The notes under the pieces: model-generated
Database searches by the model: none
What the model was told of the DNA's origin: nothing
What the model saw: the letters and a program-made list of their open reading frames with translations, nothing else
Assembly (NCBI GenBank): GCA_900544235.1
Contig: UQUL01000006.1
Coordinates: 1 to 64,000, forward strand
Source of the DNA: an uncultured Collinsella sp.
Lineage (GTDB): Bacteria > Actinomycetota > Coriobacteriia > Coriobacteriales > Coriobacteriaceae
Length of the DNA: 64,000 bases
Reading direction: 5' to 3'
Shown: positions 15,434 to 24,788 of the stretch, piece after piece
How positions within the stretch are numbered: position 1 is the stretch's first letter
How the letters are laid out: each line of letters opens with the position of its first letter
Translations under genes and position numbers: made by a program

Positions 15434-17341
15434 ATGGAACAGATTATCTTGAACATACTCGAGGCTCTGCGTCGCGGCGAGACCGTGGACGACAAAGCGC
15501 TCGTCAAATTGATACATGCCGAGGCGCGCCGTGAGGGCGCCGACAAACGCGATTTGGCCAAGCGCCGTCTGCTGCCGTTCTACCAGCGGGTTAAACGTGA
15601 GGAGCCGGCTCGGTGGACTGCGTGGAATGTCGATTCCGATCTGGAACGTCAACTGCTGCAGGTGCTGCGTATGAAGCCGCGCCGAACGGCCTCGGGCGTG
15701 GCGACCATTACCGTCATCACCAAGCCGTGGCCGTGCTCGGGCGATTGTCTGTTTTGTCCCAACGACCTGCGCATGCCCAAGAGCTATCTGCACGCCGAGC
15801 CGGCGTGCGCCCGCGCAGAGCAAAACTGCTTCGATCCGTATTTGCAGGTGAGCGCTCGTCTGACCGCGCTTTCGCAGATGGGGCATGCGACCGATAAGAT
15901 CGAGCTCATTGTGCTCGGCGGTACCTGGAGCGACTATCCGCAAGGGTATCAGACGTGGTTTATGTCGGAGCTTTTCCGTGCGCTGAACGATGACGCCGTT
16001 GCTGGCGTGGCGGCCAACCCCATGTTGGCGCGTCCGGGCATCAGTCGTGCCGAGGCGGGGCGCCTGCTCGATGACGCTCCCGCCGATGCTCTGCCGCCGG
16101 TGGTAGCAGGGCGCCGCGAGCGCTATCGGGCTGCCGGCATTGCGACAGACGAGGCCGAGCTCGCTGCCGGCGTTGCCGACGAGCAGGGGCGTGTGGATGC
16201 TGCCGTGGGCGGCTATAACCGTGCGGTGCGTCGTCTGTACGGCTCCGGTACGCCGTGGGGCGAGGTTGCCGAGTGGCAGACGGCAACGATGGAGGAGCTT
16301 GAGCGTCAACAGCGCATCAACGAGACGGCGAAGCATCGCGTGGTGGGGCTCGTTATCGAGACGCGCCCCGATGCCGTAACGCCGCAGGCCCTTACGCTCA
16401 TCCGCCGCCTGGGCTGCACCAAGATCCAGATGGGTATTCAGAGTCTCGACCAACATTTGCTCGATATCAACGAGCGTCGCATTTCGGTGGCTCAGATCGA
16501 GCGGGCGTTTTCGCTTGCGCGCCTGTTTGGCTTTAAGATCCACGCGCACTTTATGCTCAACTTGTTGGGTGCCACGCCCGAAGGGGACAAGCGCGACTAC
16601 GAACGCTTTATGACCGAAGGGGCCTTTATGCCCGACGAGGTCAAGGTTTACCCGTGTGCGCTCATCGAGGGCTCGCGTCTGGTGGGCTGCTATGAGCGTG
16701 GCGAGTGGCGCCCCTATACCGAGGAAGAGCTGCTCGATGTGTTGGCCGATGACATCGTGGTGACGCCGGCGTTCTGCCGCATCAGTCGCATGATTCGCGA
16801 CTTTAGCTCCGACGACATTATGGTGGGCAACAAGAAGCCTAATCTGCGTCAGCTCGTTGAGAACCGCCTAGCTGCTCGGGGTGACGGTGCGACGGTGCGT
16901 GAGATTCGCTATCGCGAGATCAGCACGGCGGGTGCCGATCTGGACGAGTTGACCCTTGACGAGGGAGTGACGTACGAGACGCCGGTGACGCGCGAGCGCT
17001 TTTTGCAGTGGGTGACGCTCGAGGGCAAGATCGCGGGCTTTTTGCGCCTGTCGCTGCCCGATCGTACTTTTGTTGCCGCGCATGCGGACGAGTTGCCGAC
17101 GGCACCGGACGAGGCGATGATTCGCGAGGTACACGTGTATGGCATGGCGGCACGCGTGGGCGACCAGGGCCAGGCGGCGCAGCATCACGGGTTGGGGCGT
17201 TTACTCGTAGAGCGTGCGTCCGAGATTGCCCGGGATGCCGGCTATGCGCGCGTCAACGTGATCAGCGCGATTGGTACGCGCGAGTACTATCGCCATTTGG
17301 GTTTTTACGATCATGGACTCTATCTGCAAAAGGAGCTCTAG
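15434..17341 (+). CDS. Elp3-like tRNA uridine(34) carboxymethyl synthase (radical SAM + GNAT)
   Basis: This 635-residue enzyme has the Elp3 architecture. The radical-SAM cluster motif is C101-x3-C105-x2-C108 in PWPCSGDCLFCPNDLRMP, followed by KSYLHAEPACARA. A C-terminal GNAT acetyl-CoA-binding domain covers about 530-635, with GQAAQHHGLGRLLVE and EYYRHLGFYDHGLYLQKEL. Elp3 alone is enough to make cm5U34 in tRNA of some archaea and bacteria. An extra segment around residues 195-265 between radical-SAM motifs makes it longer than average. The ribosome site is weak (GGGGA close to ATG). The next gene starts directly after the stop codon. Confidence 0.9.
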   Translation: MEQIILNILEALRRGETVDDKALVKLIHAEARREGADKRDLAKRRLLPFYQRVKREEPARWTAWNVDSDLERQLLQVLRMKPRRTASGVATITVITKPWPCSGDCLFCPNDLRMPKSYLHAEPACARAEQNCFDPYLQVSARLTALSQMGHATDKIELIVLGGTWSDYPQGYQTWFMSELFRALNDDAVAGVAANPMLARPGISRAEAGRLLDDAPADALPPVVAGRRERYRAAGIATDEAELAAGVADEQGRVDAAVGGYNRAVRRLYGSGTPWGEVAEWQTATMEELERQQRINETAKHRVVGLVIETRPDAVTPQALTLIRRLGCTKIQMGIQSLDQHLLDINERRISVAQIERAFSLARLFGFKIHAHFMLNLLGATPEGDKRDYERFMTEGAFMPDEVKVYPCALIEGSRLVGCYERGEWRPYTEEELLDVLADDIVVTPAFCRISRMIRDFSSDDIMVGNKKPNLRQLVENRLAARGDGATVREIRYREISTAGADLDELTLDEGVTYETPVTRERFLQWVTLEGKIAGFLRLSLPDRTFVAAHADELPTAPDEAMIREVHVYGMAARVGDQGQAAQHHGLGRLLVERASEIARDAGYARVNVISAIGTREYYRHLGFYDHGLYLQKEL

Positions 17342-18220
17342 ATGAACAAGCCGAGTGTTTCTGCCGGCGTCGTTGCCGGCGTTGCTCTGGGAGCCGCGGC
17401 GCTTGGTGCGGCCGCTGTCGCTGTTCGTGCTGCCTGTCTGCAGGTTGCGCGAACCCGCAATGGGTTGGCGCGTGTGAAACGCGTGCACGACGAGAGCGGT
17501 GACGAAGTCCGCGTATTGGTGCAAGGCGGCGTCTACCAAAGCGCGAGTTACGTTGGCGAGCGCTGGGCGGAGCCCGTCTTTGCGTACTATCGCGCGTTTG
17601 ACGACGTGTTTGAGGCCGAGGATGCGATGCGCGACGCTTATGGTCACGGTATCAACCGTATGCTGATGCTGGGCGGCGGCGGGTTTGCCTATCCCAAGTT
17701 CGCGCTGATGTCGCACGAGGGCTTGCGCATGGACGTCATCGAGTATGACGGAGAGATTACGCGCCTGGCGCGCCGTTGGTTCTATCTGGACGAGCTGGAG
17801 CGCACGGTGGGCGACCGCTTGCGGGTGATTACTGCTGAGGCTCGCTCGTATCTGGGTGTGACGAGTGTGGGCCATCGTCGCTACGACGTGGTCGTGAGCG
17901 ATTGCTTTGGCGGTGCCGAGCCCGTACGCGAGCTGGCGACGGTTGAAGCGTTGCGTTTGGTGCGGGGCAGCCTAAATTTCGGTGGCGTCTACGTTGCCAA
18001 TATCGTGAGCGCAAGCGAGGGGAGCGATGTGACGTTCCTGCGCGATTGCGCTGCCACGGCACTCGAGGTATTCGCCCACGCCTGGGTGGTCCCATGTGGC
18101 GATGCGAAGTTTGGCGGCGAGGAAAACTACCTGCTCATCGCCAGCGACGGCAACTACGCCTTTGCCGAAGCCGTGCCCTTCGACACCGACTTTCTCGGCA
18201 CCGTCCTTCACGACAAATAG
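17342..18220 (+). CDS. Spermidine-synthase-like methyltransferase-fold protein
   Basis: This 292-residue protein has a hydrophobic N-terminal anchor (about residues 8-32) and then a Rossmann domain like the spermidine synthase/SpeE superfamily: MLMLGGGGFAYPKF as the nucleotide loop, DVIEYDGEITRLARRWF and the acidic VVVSDCFGGAEP. It lacks obvious integral-membrane transporter repeats. Polyamine synthesis is not assured, because many actinobacterial relatives have no assigned substrate. The ATG follows the Elp3 stop codon without a gap and no separate promoter is seen, so it is expressed with Elp3. The convergent helicase gene ends 26 bases downstream. Confidence 0.75.
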   Translation: MNKPSVSAGVVAGVALGAAALGAAAVAVRAACLQVARTRNGLARVKRVHDESGDEVRVLVQGGVYQSASYVGERWAEPVFAYYRAFDDVFEAEDAMRDAYGHGINRMLMLGGGGFAYPKFALMSHEGLRMDVIEYDGEITRLARRWFYLDELERTVGDRLRVITAEARSYLGVTSVGHRRYDVVVSDCFGGAEPVRELATVEALRLVRGSLNFGGVYVANIVSASEGSDVTFLRDCAATALEVFAHAWVVPCGDAKFGGEENYLLIASDGNYAFAEAVPFDTDFLGTVLHDK

Positions 18221-18246
18221 GTCTCCCCGTCCCAAAAAGACTGGTC

Positions 18247-20691
18247 TTAGGCGTGGTCGCGCCAGCCGAGAACGCGCTGCTTCATGCCCTCTATGTCGAG
18301 CATGCCTTCGGCAAAGCCCTTGCGCACGAGCTCTTCGGGAACGTACTCGTCGTAACGATCAAAGTAAGGCACCTCGCCGGGATAGACGAGCTCGATGGGA
18401 TCGAAGTCCTTCTCGGCCTCGGCGGCGAGCACCTCAAAGAACGTCTCCTCGTCGGCCTTCATCTTGAACTGCATAAAGTACGGGCGTGATGGGTCGAGTC
18501 CGCGAAGGCCCAGCTCAGCGGCACATTTAATCTTGAGCATGCGCTCGAGCGCCAAAAAGGCGTAGCTGCCCAGCCAGGGGAAGAGCACCCAGGTATCGCC
18601 GCCCAGGTTGATGAGCGGTTTAGTTCCCGCACCCGAAAGCTTGGCCGTATGACGAGCCTGCGCTAAGCGGGCCCGTGCGTTACCCATGAGGTACGGATAT
18701 GTTGCGTGCTCGTTGAGCGCCTTGCGCATGCGCTCGAGTACGTGCGTGTTGATGTCACCGGGACAGTCGCCAAAGTAGGCCGGCACACGGCCTTTGACCT
18801 GCGTGGCAAAGACGGTATGACGCTTCCAGTCAACTTCCTCGACAATCCAGCAGTGTCCGGCGATGGCGATGCGCTCGCCGGGCGGTGGGGGATTGACGAT
18901 CGTGCCCAACTCGGCCGACTCGCTGCGAACGGTGAACTCCTCGTTTTCCTGGAACACGGCGTAGAACTTAAAGTTGTTAATGATGCGCTCCCCCGCGAGG
19001 CCCACGATGAGCCCGCCACCTTCGGTGACCTGGATATGGTCGATCTTAATGAGGTGACGTAGCAGCACACGGTAATCGTCTGCCGAGACACGGTGGAAAT
19101 AGCTGAGCGTGAGCACGCGCTGGGCAAGTTCGGCCGGCGTGAGCTCGCCGGTGCTGGCGAGGGTCGACATAGTCTGGTGATAGAGCAGACTGTAGGGGAG
19201 TCGATCGAGCTCGGGCGGCTCGACCCACTTTTCCTCGCGATAGAGTTGTACGAGCGCGATACCCTGCAGGAGCTTCCAGGGAATGGTTTCGGGCATCATC
19301 GTGCGCGGCTCGGGCTCTTCCTCGCGCATGACGAACCACATCTCGGGCGGAAGATCGCGGCGCCCCGTGCGGCCCATTCGCTGCAAAAAAGAGCTGACGG
19401 TAAACGGCGCGTCGATCTGAAACGCACGCTCCAGACGGCCGATATCGATACCGAGTTCCAGCGTAGAGGTGGTGACGGTTGTCTGTGCCTGCTCTTCATC
19501 GCGCATGAGTTCTTCGGCCGTCTCGCGTAGTGATGCCGAAAGATTGCCATGGTGGATGAGAAAACGGTCGGGCTCGTGTCGACTTTCGCAGTAGCTGCGC
19601 AGCATGGAGCACACGGCCTCTGCCTCCTCGCGCGAGTTGGCAAAGACCAGGCACTTGCGGCCGCGCGTATGCTCAAAGATATAGCCCATACCGGGGTCGG
19701 CGTTGTCGGGTGCGGTGTCGGTGGGGTTGAGAAGCGCCTGCTCGGTCGCTCGTGGGATGTCGACTTCGCCCTCGGGGGCCGAGGAAGTTCGGCGGTCCTT
19801 GGGTGCGGCCTTGCCCCGTGCCCGCTCACGACGTTGACGGCGCTCCTCTTGTGTGAGCTGTCCGCTGTGACGCATGTCTTGGGCGCCGGCGGGCAGTGCC
19901 GCTGGTGCCGCTGCCTCAATGCGCTCGCATGCGAGCACCTCAGCTTCCTGCGGACCTGTGTTCGCGAATCCTCGCTGCTGCGCCTGGGGACCCGAGTTGT
20001 AGAAGTGCTCCATGGAGATGCGCCACACGCGGCGCGGCTCCTCAAAACGGGGGATGACGCAGTTGCGTCCCGTCCCCTGCGACAGGAAGGCGCCCGTGCG
20101 CTCGGGGTCGCCGATGGTTGCCGACAGACCGATGCGGCGGGGCTGCACGCCTGCCATGCGCGAGAGCCGCTCGATAAGGCAGAGCGTCTGCCCGCCGCGG
20201 TCGCCGCGCATGAGCGAATGGACCTCGTCGATGACCACATAGCGCAGATCGCAGAACATGCGCGGGATCGCCATGTGCTTATGGATCAGGAGCGCCTCGA
20301 GCGACTCGGGCGTAATCTGTAGGATACCGCTCGGTTTTTTGATGAGCTTAGCCTTGTGCGACTGCGAGACATCGCCATGCCAGTGCCAGACGGGGATATT
20401 GGCTTCTTCGCACAGATCGTTGAGGCGGACGAATTGGTCATTGATGAGCGCCTTGAGGGGGCCAATGTAGAGGGCGCCCACGCTTGCGGGCGGGTTCTCC
20501 CAAAACTCGGTCAGGATGGGAAAGAAGGCTGCCTCGGTTTTGCCAGATGCCGTGGAGGCCGTCAGGAGCACATTGTCTTGCGTGTTGAAGATGGCATCTG
20601 CCGCCGCAACCTGGATGGAGCGCAGGCTCTCCCAATCGTGGGAGTAGATGAAGTCTTGGATAAACGGAGCATATCGGTCAAAGGCGTTCAC
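18247..20691 (-). CDS. BrxHI/Lhr-like superfamily 2 helicase of the TerB-BrxD operon
   Basis: This 814-residue DEAD/DEAH helicase has Walker A in TASTASGKTEAAF (about 45-57), DEVH in VVIDEVHSLMRG, SATIGD, and helicase C motifs STLELGIDIG and QRMGRTGRRD. A charged, low-complexity insert lies between the two RecA domains (about 255-345). The remainder resembles the Lhr/BrxHI C-terminal region. It is the last gene of a three-gene unit with a TerB-N protein and a BrxD-type ATPase. The start is GTG 20691 because AAAGGAGG lies just upstream; an ATG ten codons earlier has no such site. A role in DNA processing or phage defence is inferred from context. Confidence 0.85.
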   Translation of the reverse strand: MNAFDRYAPFIQDFIYSHDWESLRSIQVAAADAIFNTQDNVLLTASTASGKTEAAFFPILTEFWENPPASVGALYIGPLKALINDQFVRLNDLCEEANIPVWHWHGDVSQSHKAKLIKKPSGILQITPESLEALLIHKHMAIPRMFCDLRYVVIDEVHSLMRGDRGGQTLCLIERLSRMAGVQPRRIGLSATIGDPERTGAFLSQGTGRNCVIPRFEEPRRVWRISMEHFYNSGPQAQQRGFANTGPQEAEVLACERIEAAAPAALPAGAQDMRHSGQLTQEERRQRRERARGKAAPKDRRTSSAPEGEVDIPRATEQALLNPTDTAPDNADPGMGYIFEHTRGRKCLVFANSREEAEAVCSMLRSYCESRHEPDRFLIHHGNLSASLRETAEELMRDEEQAQTTVTTSTLELGIDIGRLERAFQIDAPFTVSSFLQRMGRTGRRDLPPEMWFVMREEEPEPRTMMPETIPWKLLQGIALVQLYREEKWVEPPELDRLPYSLLYHQTMSTLASTGELTPAELAQRVLTLSYFHRVSADDYRVLLRHLIKIDHIQVTEGGGLIVGLAGERIINNFKFYAVFQENEEFTVRSESAELGTIVNPPPPGERIAIAGHCWIVEEVDWKRHTVFATQVKGRVPAYFGDCPGDINTHVLERMRKALNEHATYPYLMGNARARLAQARHTAKLSGAGTKPLINLGGDTWVLFPWLGSYAFLALERMLKIKCAAELGLRGLDPSRPYFMQFKMKADEETFFEVLAAEAEKDFDPIELVYPGEVPYFDRYDEYVPEELVRKGFAEGMLDIEGMKQRVLGWRDHA

Positions 20692-20774
20692 GAGGCCTCC
20701 TTTCAAAAGCGAATCTCTCAACGCGGCGGGCAGTGGCTTGCTGCATTACTGCTTCAACGTTTGCCCAGATAAAG

Positions 20775-20807
20775 CCTGCCAAAATAAACCTGTCCCTTTT
20801 TGGCAGG
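20775..20807 (-). repeat. Palindromic repeat inside the TerB-BrxD-helicase operon
   Basis: CCTGCCAAAA (20775-20784) pairs with TTTTGGCAGG (20798-20807), with GGGACAGG in the loop on the minus strand. It begins right after the BrxD stop codon and could act as a weak terminator or RNA-stabilising hairpin before the helicase gene. Confidence 0.7.
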
Positions 20808-22112
20808 TTAGATGGTGAATTCGGCGAAATTGCGGTCGCCGCTTGCGGTGCCGGTGTCGCCTGTTGCTGTTGCCGGCGCCAGCGCGTCGCCGCCGACGCT
20901 TTGCAGTAGCTCGGCCACGTTGGCGTCGGGGTTTTGGCATAGGATGTCGAGCAGCTCGATAAAGTCACGAATGACCTCACGCGGCGTCAGATGCGTGTCG
21001 GCTCCCACGCGGCCAAACTCAATCTTGAGGAAGTCCACCAAGTCGTTCTCGGTAAGCGTGGGCGTCCAGCCAAAGTAGCCGGCATGGATCTGCATGAGTT
21101 TTTCGATGAGCACCAGCAGCTCCTCGTAGGTGAGTGGCTGCAGACGGATGATGGGCGCGAGCATGTCCTTAAGGTCCTCGCGCGCAAAGCGGCCCTGAGC
21201 GAGTCGGCTGCGCAGGGCCTCGTAGGAGAACACACCGCGGCGCCGGTCTTCGATGGAGGTTGGCGTGCCGCCCATGATCATGCCCAGGTACTGCGCCTTG
21301 CCCTGGAGCGTGTCGTTGTACATGGTTAGGATCTTCTCGTAGTTGTATTGGCGCGTGATGGCGTTGGGAATCTTATACAGATTCACGAGCTCGTCGATGA
21401 GCACCAGCATGCCCTTGTAGCCGCCGCAGACCAAAAAGCGCGCAATGAGCTTAACGTAGTCGTACCAGTCGTCATCGCTGATGATGGTCGAGGAGCCCAG
21501 CTCGGCGCGTGCCTCACTCTTGGTGCGGTACTCGCCGCGAATCCATTTGGTCACGCGGCTCATAGCTTCTTCGTCGCCCTCGGATACGGCCGCGCGGTAG
21601 CGGCGGAGCATACGGGCGAAGTCGAAGCCGTGGACCATTTCCTCGAGCGGGGCCAGTTGGGCATTGACGGCAGACTCATCGGCATCGGCACACGAGGCGA
21701 CCCAGCGATCGAGGATTAGGTTGAGCGCACCGCCCTCGGGGCGCGTTTTAGTCGATATGTTGCGGATGAGCTCGCGGTAGGTGGCAAGGCCCTGCCCCTG
21801 GCCGCCCTGTAGGCGGCGCTCGGGTGACAGGTCGGCATCGGCGACGACGAATCCCTCGCCCATGGCGTGCGTGCGGATGGTCTGGAGCAAAAAGCTCTTG
21901 CCGGCTCCGTAGCGACCGACCAGAAAGCGGAAGCTCGCGCCGCCGTCGGCGATGAGACTCAGGTCGGTGAGCAGGGCGCGGATTTCGACCTCGCGCCCTA
22001 CGGTGATGTAGGGAAGGCCGATGCGCGGGACCACGCCGCCCTTGAGCGAGTTGAGAATGACGGCGGCGACGCGCTTGGGCACGCGGGGTGCTGCGGATGC
22101 GGTATCACTCAT
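20808..22112 (-). CDS. brxD: BrxD-type ATP-binding protein (DUF2791 family)
   Basis: This 434-residue P-loop ATPase has the family N-terminus RVAAVILNSLKGGVVPRIGL and GREVEIRALLTDL. Walker A is GRYGAGKS (66-73) and Walker B is MLVLIDEL (about 235-242). BrxD proteins occur in type 2 BREX and in stand-alone Ter-linked cassettes together with a BrxHI helicase. No pglX, pglZ or brxC is present here, so this is not a full BREX system. The start codon overlaps the end of the TerB-N gene by eight bases, which indicates translational coupling. The helicase gene follows after 116 bases. Confidence 0.85.
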   Translation of the reverse strand: MSDTASAAPRVPKRVAAVILNSLKGGVVPRIGLPYITVGREVEIRALLTDLSLIADGGASFRFLVGRYGAGKSFLLQTIRTHAMGEGFVVADADLSPERRLQGGQGQGLATYRELIRNISTKTRPEGGALNLILDRWVASCADADESAVNAQLAPLEEMVHGFDFARMLRRYRAAVSEGDEEAMSRVTKWIRGEYRTKSEARAELGSSTIISDDDWYDYVKLIARFLVCGGYKGMLVLIDELVNLYKIPNAITRQYNYEKILTMYNDTLQGKAQYLGMIMGGTPTSIEDRRRGVFSYEALRSRLAQGRFAREDLKDMLAPIIRLQPLTYEELLVLIEKLMQIHAGYFGWTPTLTENDLVDFLKIEFGRVGADTHLTPREVIRDFIELLDILCQNPDANVAELLQSVGGDALAPATATGDTGTASGDRNFAEFTI

Positions 22113-23865
22113 AGTCTAGGTATCCTCTCACGTCTGCTTCGTAGTCCTCGATAATTTGCGGTCCTGCCGCGCCAAATTCAATTACGGTGTCACCCACCAG
22201 GTCAAAGAGCGCCTCGTTGATGCTATCGACGAGCATGTCCTCGCTCTGGCCCGAGTGCGCCACTGCCGATGTCGCTTGCGCTGCGTTCTGCTCGAGCAGT
22301 GCGCGCAGATACGCGGTTGCGGCGGGTGCGAGTTCGCTCGCGGCGTCAGTGGGCGCAGCCGCTGCGAGCGGGGGCGTCGGCGCAAGAAGCGGCGCCACGA
22401 CACCAAACTGTTCGGTGGAAATGGTTGGCTCGTCGGCCTCGTCCTGCCGAATGGGTGCCGCGACCGCCTCGACCGTCGCGTCGGCTACGGGCTCGGCTTC
22501 CGGTTGCCCTGAGCCCGCTGCCTCGGCTTCTGCGGATGCGTCGTCCTCGCGCTCTTCGTCGATCAAAAGCGCTTCGCGCGTTTGCGCAGCGGCGCTCCGA
22601 ATGTGCCCCAGCTGAGTCAGGTCGATATCGATCTTGACGGGCTGGTGTGCGGCGTCCCACGAAAGCCATGCCACAATCTCGTCATCGATAATCTTGGCCA
22701 GATATTTGGGGACCTTTTCTTCCTTAAGGGGATGGGCGGGGTCCAGCGCCAGGCGCAGGCGTTGGTCGCAGGCGCGCATCATTTCGCCGAGCTTGCTGCT
22801 CTTTTGCCTACTACCGTGGATACGCATGCATTCCCAAAAGCCGTTTTGGCAACGGTAGATATGGATAGGATCCAGGCGGTATTCGCAGTCTTCGTGGCGC
22901 TCGGGCGCAAAGAATACGGCCGAGGCAAACATGGTGTAGGGCATGGCCGTCTCCTCCCCAAATAAGCTCGCCACGATGCCGGTCTTTCGGTGCGTGTCAT
23001 AGTAGCGCGCCATGCGGACATACACGGCGCATGCCACGTGGCGCAGATCGCGGTGGTGGCTGCGGTCGAGCCGCGAGTTACTTAGGTTGTACGTGGAGAG
23101 GGCGTTGATGGCGGCCATGAGTCGCTCCTCGCGCACCTCATCGGGCGGAAGGGGGAGCGTGGGCTCGGAGGTTTTGCGACGCTTAGGGGTCTGGCCGGAC
23201 GGTGCCGGCGCTGGCACAAGGTCTCGTGCCGCGTGCCGCAGCTCGATAAGGGCATTATCGAACATGACGGTTTTAGAGTCACGAAGCAGCTTGGGGTCGA
23301 GCGCGTGGAACACGGCGTAATCCTGCAGCCACACGCGCGCAAACCGGTCGATGCCGGGCTCAAAGGCGCGGTAGGCATCCCAAAAGGCCTTGATCTTGTT
23401 AAAACCTTCGAGCGGATTATCTACGCCAATGCCGCAAATCAGCTCATAGAGATACAGAAAGGCAAAGGATGTAGACGTTTCCTCGACGGTTCCGCGGCGC
23501 ACTTGGGCACGCCAGGTAAAGTAGCCGCGCAACTGTCGATCGCTCATGGCATTGTAGGTGGGAAAGTACGACTTAAAGGTGCCGTTGTAGGGGCAGTCGT
23601 CCTCAAAGTCGGCCATCAGCAGGCCTTGGCGGTAGAAAAGCTCGGCTTCCGAAAGCCAGCGACCCGCGCCGCCTTTGGGGTCATCCTGCCAGCGCGATAT
23701 CTCGCGCATCTTGCGGTACTGGTCGGGGAGGAAATTCTGCATCTGTCGGCCGGTTTTGAGAATCGGCTCGTCTGCGTAGATTTCGTTTGAGAAGCGGGCG
23801 GACTGATGGGTCCGGGCCTCGGCCATAATGCGCTCGATGAGCATCTTGATGTCCTGGTCGGCCAC
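22105..23865 (-). CDS. TerB-N/TerB-C domain protein
   Basis: This 586-residue protein has a TerB-N-like region. It begins around RWLSEAELFYRQGLLMAD, followed by YNGTFKSYFPTYNAMSDRQLRGYFTWR, a segment typical of these proteins. A helical middle and an acidic Ala/Glu-rich linker (about 440-530) lead to a short C-terminal helical domain. TerB-N/TerB-C proteins are known from predicted Ter-linked DNA-processing systems that carry an ATPase and a helicase, exactly the genes downstream. The start is GTG 23865 with GGAGAGGAG upstream. It heads the operon. The biochemical function is unknown. Confidence 0.8.
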   Translation of the reverse strand: MADQDIKMLIERIMAEARTHQSARFSNEIYADEPILKTGRQMQNFLPDQYRKMREISRWQDDPKGGAGRWLSEAELFYRQGLLMADFEDDCPYNGTFKSYFPTYNAMSDRQLRGYFTWRAQVRRGTVEETSTSFAFLYLYELICGIGVDNPLEGFNKIKAFWDAYRAFEPGIDRFARVWLQDYAVFHALDPKLLRDSKTVMFDNALIELRHAARDLVPAPAPSGQTPKRRKTSEPTLPLPPDEVREERLMAAINALSTYNLSNSRLDRSHHRDLRHVACAVYVRMARYYDTHRKTGIVASLFGEETAMPYTMFASAVFFAPERHEDCEYRLDPIHIYRCQNGFWECMRIHGSRQKSSKLGEMMRACDQRLRLALDPAHPLKEEKVPKYLAKIIDDEIVAWLSWDAAHQPVKIDIDLTQLGHIRSAAAQTREALLIDEEREDDASAEAEAAGSGQPEAEPVADATVEAVAAPIRQDEADEPTISTEQFGVVAPLLAPTPPLAAAAPTDAASELAPAATAYLRALLEQNAAQATSAVAHSGQSEDMLVDSINEALFDLVGDTVIEFGAAGPQIIEDYEADVRGYLDYE

Positions 23866-23953
23866 CGCTTCTCCTCTCCTAACGCAGCTTCGGTGACCTC
23901 ATATCATAGCACAGCATCAAACAGGTGTTCGAGATACTGCTGCGTAGATAGAT

Positions 23954-24670
23954 TTAGAACAGGAGGGCGTAGATGACGGCGATGACGACGGAGGGGAGCA
24001 TATTGGCCGTGCGGAAGGTCTGAGGACGGATGAGGTTGACGCCGACGCAGAAGGTGAGCATGGAGCCTACGAGCGAAAGGCTGTCGAGGGCTGCCGTAGT
24101 CATGATGGGGGAGAGTGCGCCGGCAAACAGCGTGATCGTCCCCTGGAACACGGCGACGGGCAGGGCGGAGAAAATGCAGCCGCGGCCAAGGGACGCCGTC
24201 ATGGTGCAGACGATGATGCAGTCCAGCGCTCCCTTGAGGGCGAGCGTGGACCAGTCGCCGAGCAGGCCGTCTTGGATTGATCCCACGATAGCCATGGCAC
24301 CGATGCAGACGGTGAGTGAAGTCGAGACAAAAGCGTTGGTGAACTCGTTATCGCCCTCACTGCCAGTCTTGCGCTTGAGCCATTCGCCAAGGTTCTCGAT
24401 GGCGGCTTCCAAGTTGACGGCCTCGCCGATGAGCGAGCCGAGGGCGAACGAGACGATGAGCATGGTGGTGCCGGTGGTCGCTAGCGCCTTCCCATCGATA
24501 AGGAGCATCTTTTGCATGGTGCCGCCAAGGCCGATAAACAGGACGCACAGCCCCGATGCTTTCATGAGCGTGTCTTGGATGCGCGGTGTAATGAAGCGGC
24601 CGCCCGCTAATCCCAAAAGACCGCCCGCAACTAAAAGCACAACGTTGATGATTGTTCCCAAGCCCGGCAT
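23954..24670 (-). CDS. DUF554 family membrane protein
   Basis: This 238-residue integral membrane protein of the DUF554 (YdfK-like) family has about six to seven hydrophobic segments. Conserved parts are GTIINVVLLVAGGLLGL at the start, QKMLLIDGKAL, LTVCIGAMAIVGSIQDG and the glycine-rich final segment. The family is widespread in anaerobes and a transport role is suspected but not shown. ATG 24670 follows AGGAGGG; the open frame upstream lacks a ribosome site. It is a single gene between the TerB operon and the envelope locus. Confidence 0.9.
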   Translation of the reverse strand: MPGLGTIINVVLLVAGGLLGLAGGRFITPRIQDTLMKASGLCVLFIGLGGTMQKMLLIDGKALATTGTTMLIVSFALGSLIGEAVNLEAAIENLGEWLKRKTGSEGDNEFTNAFVSTSLTVCIGAMAIVGSIQDGLLGDWSTLALKGALDCIIVCTMTASLGRGCIFSALPVAVFQGTITLFAGALSPIMTTAALDSLSLVGSMLTFCVGVNLIRPQTFRTANMLPSVVIAVIYALLF

Positions 24671-24788
24671 GAGCCCTCCTATATTGATGCCAACGTGGCA
24701 ATCGTAGCAGAACGAAATGCGAGGCACATCGCGACTCATCTAATACGTTATATAAGTGGCATTAGCAACGACGCGCAGCATTTAAGCC

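Noticed and set aside
18247..23865. Complete BREX system
   Set aside because: Only BrxD- and BrxHI-like genes are present; no methylase PglX, phosphatase PglZ or BrxC is found within the window.
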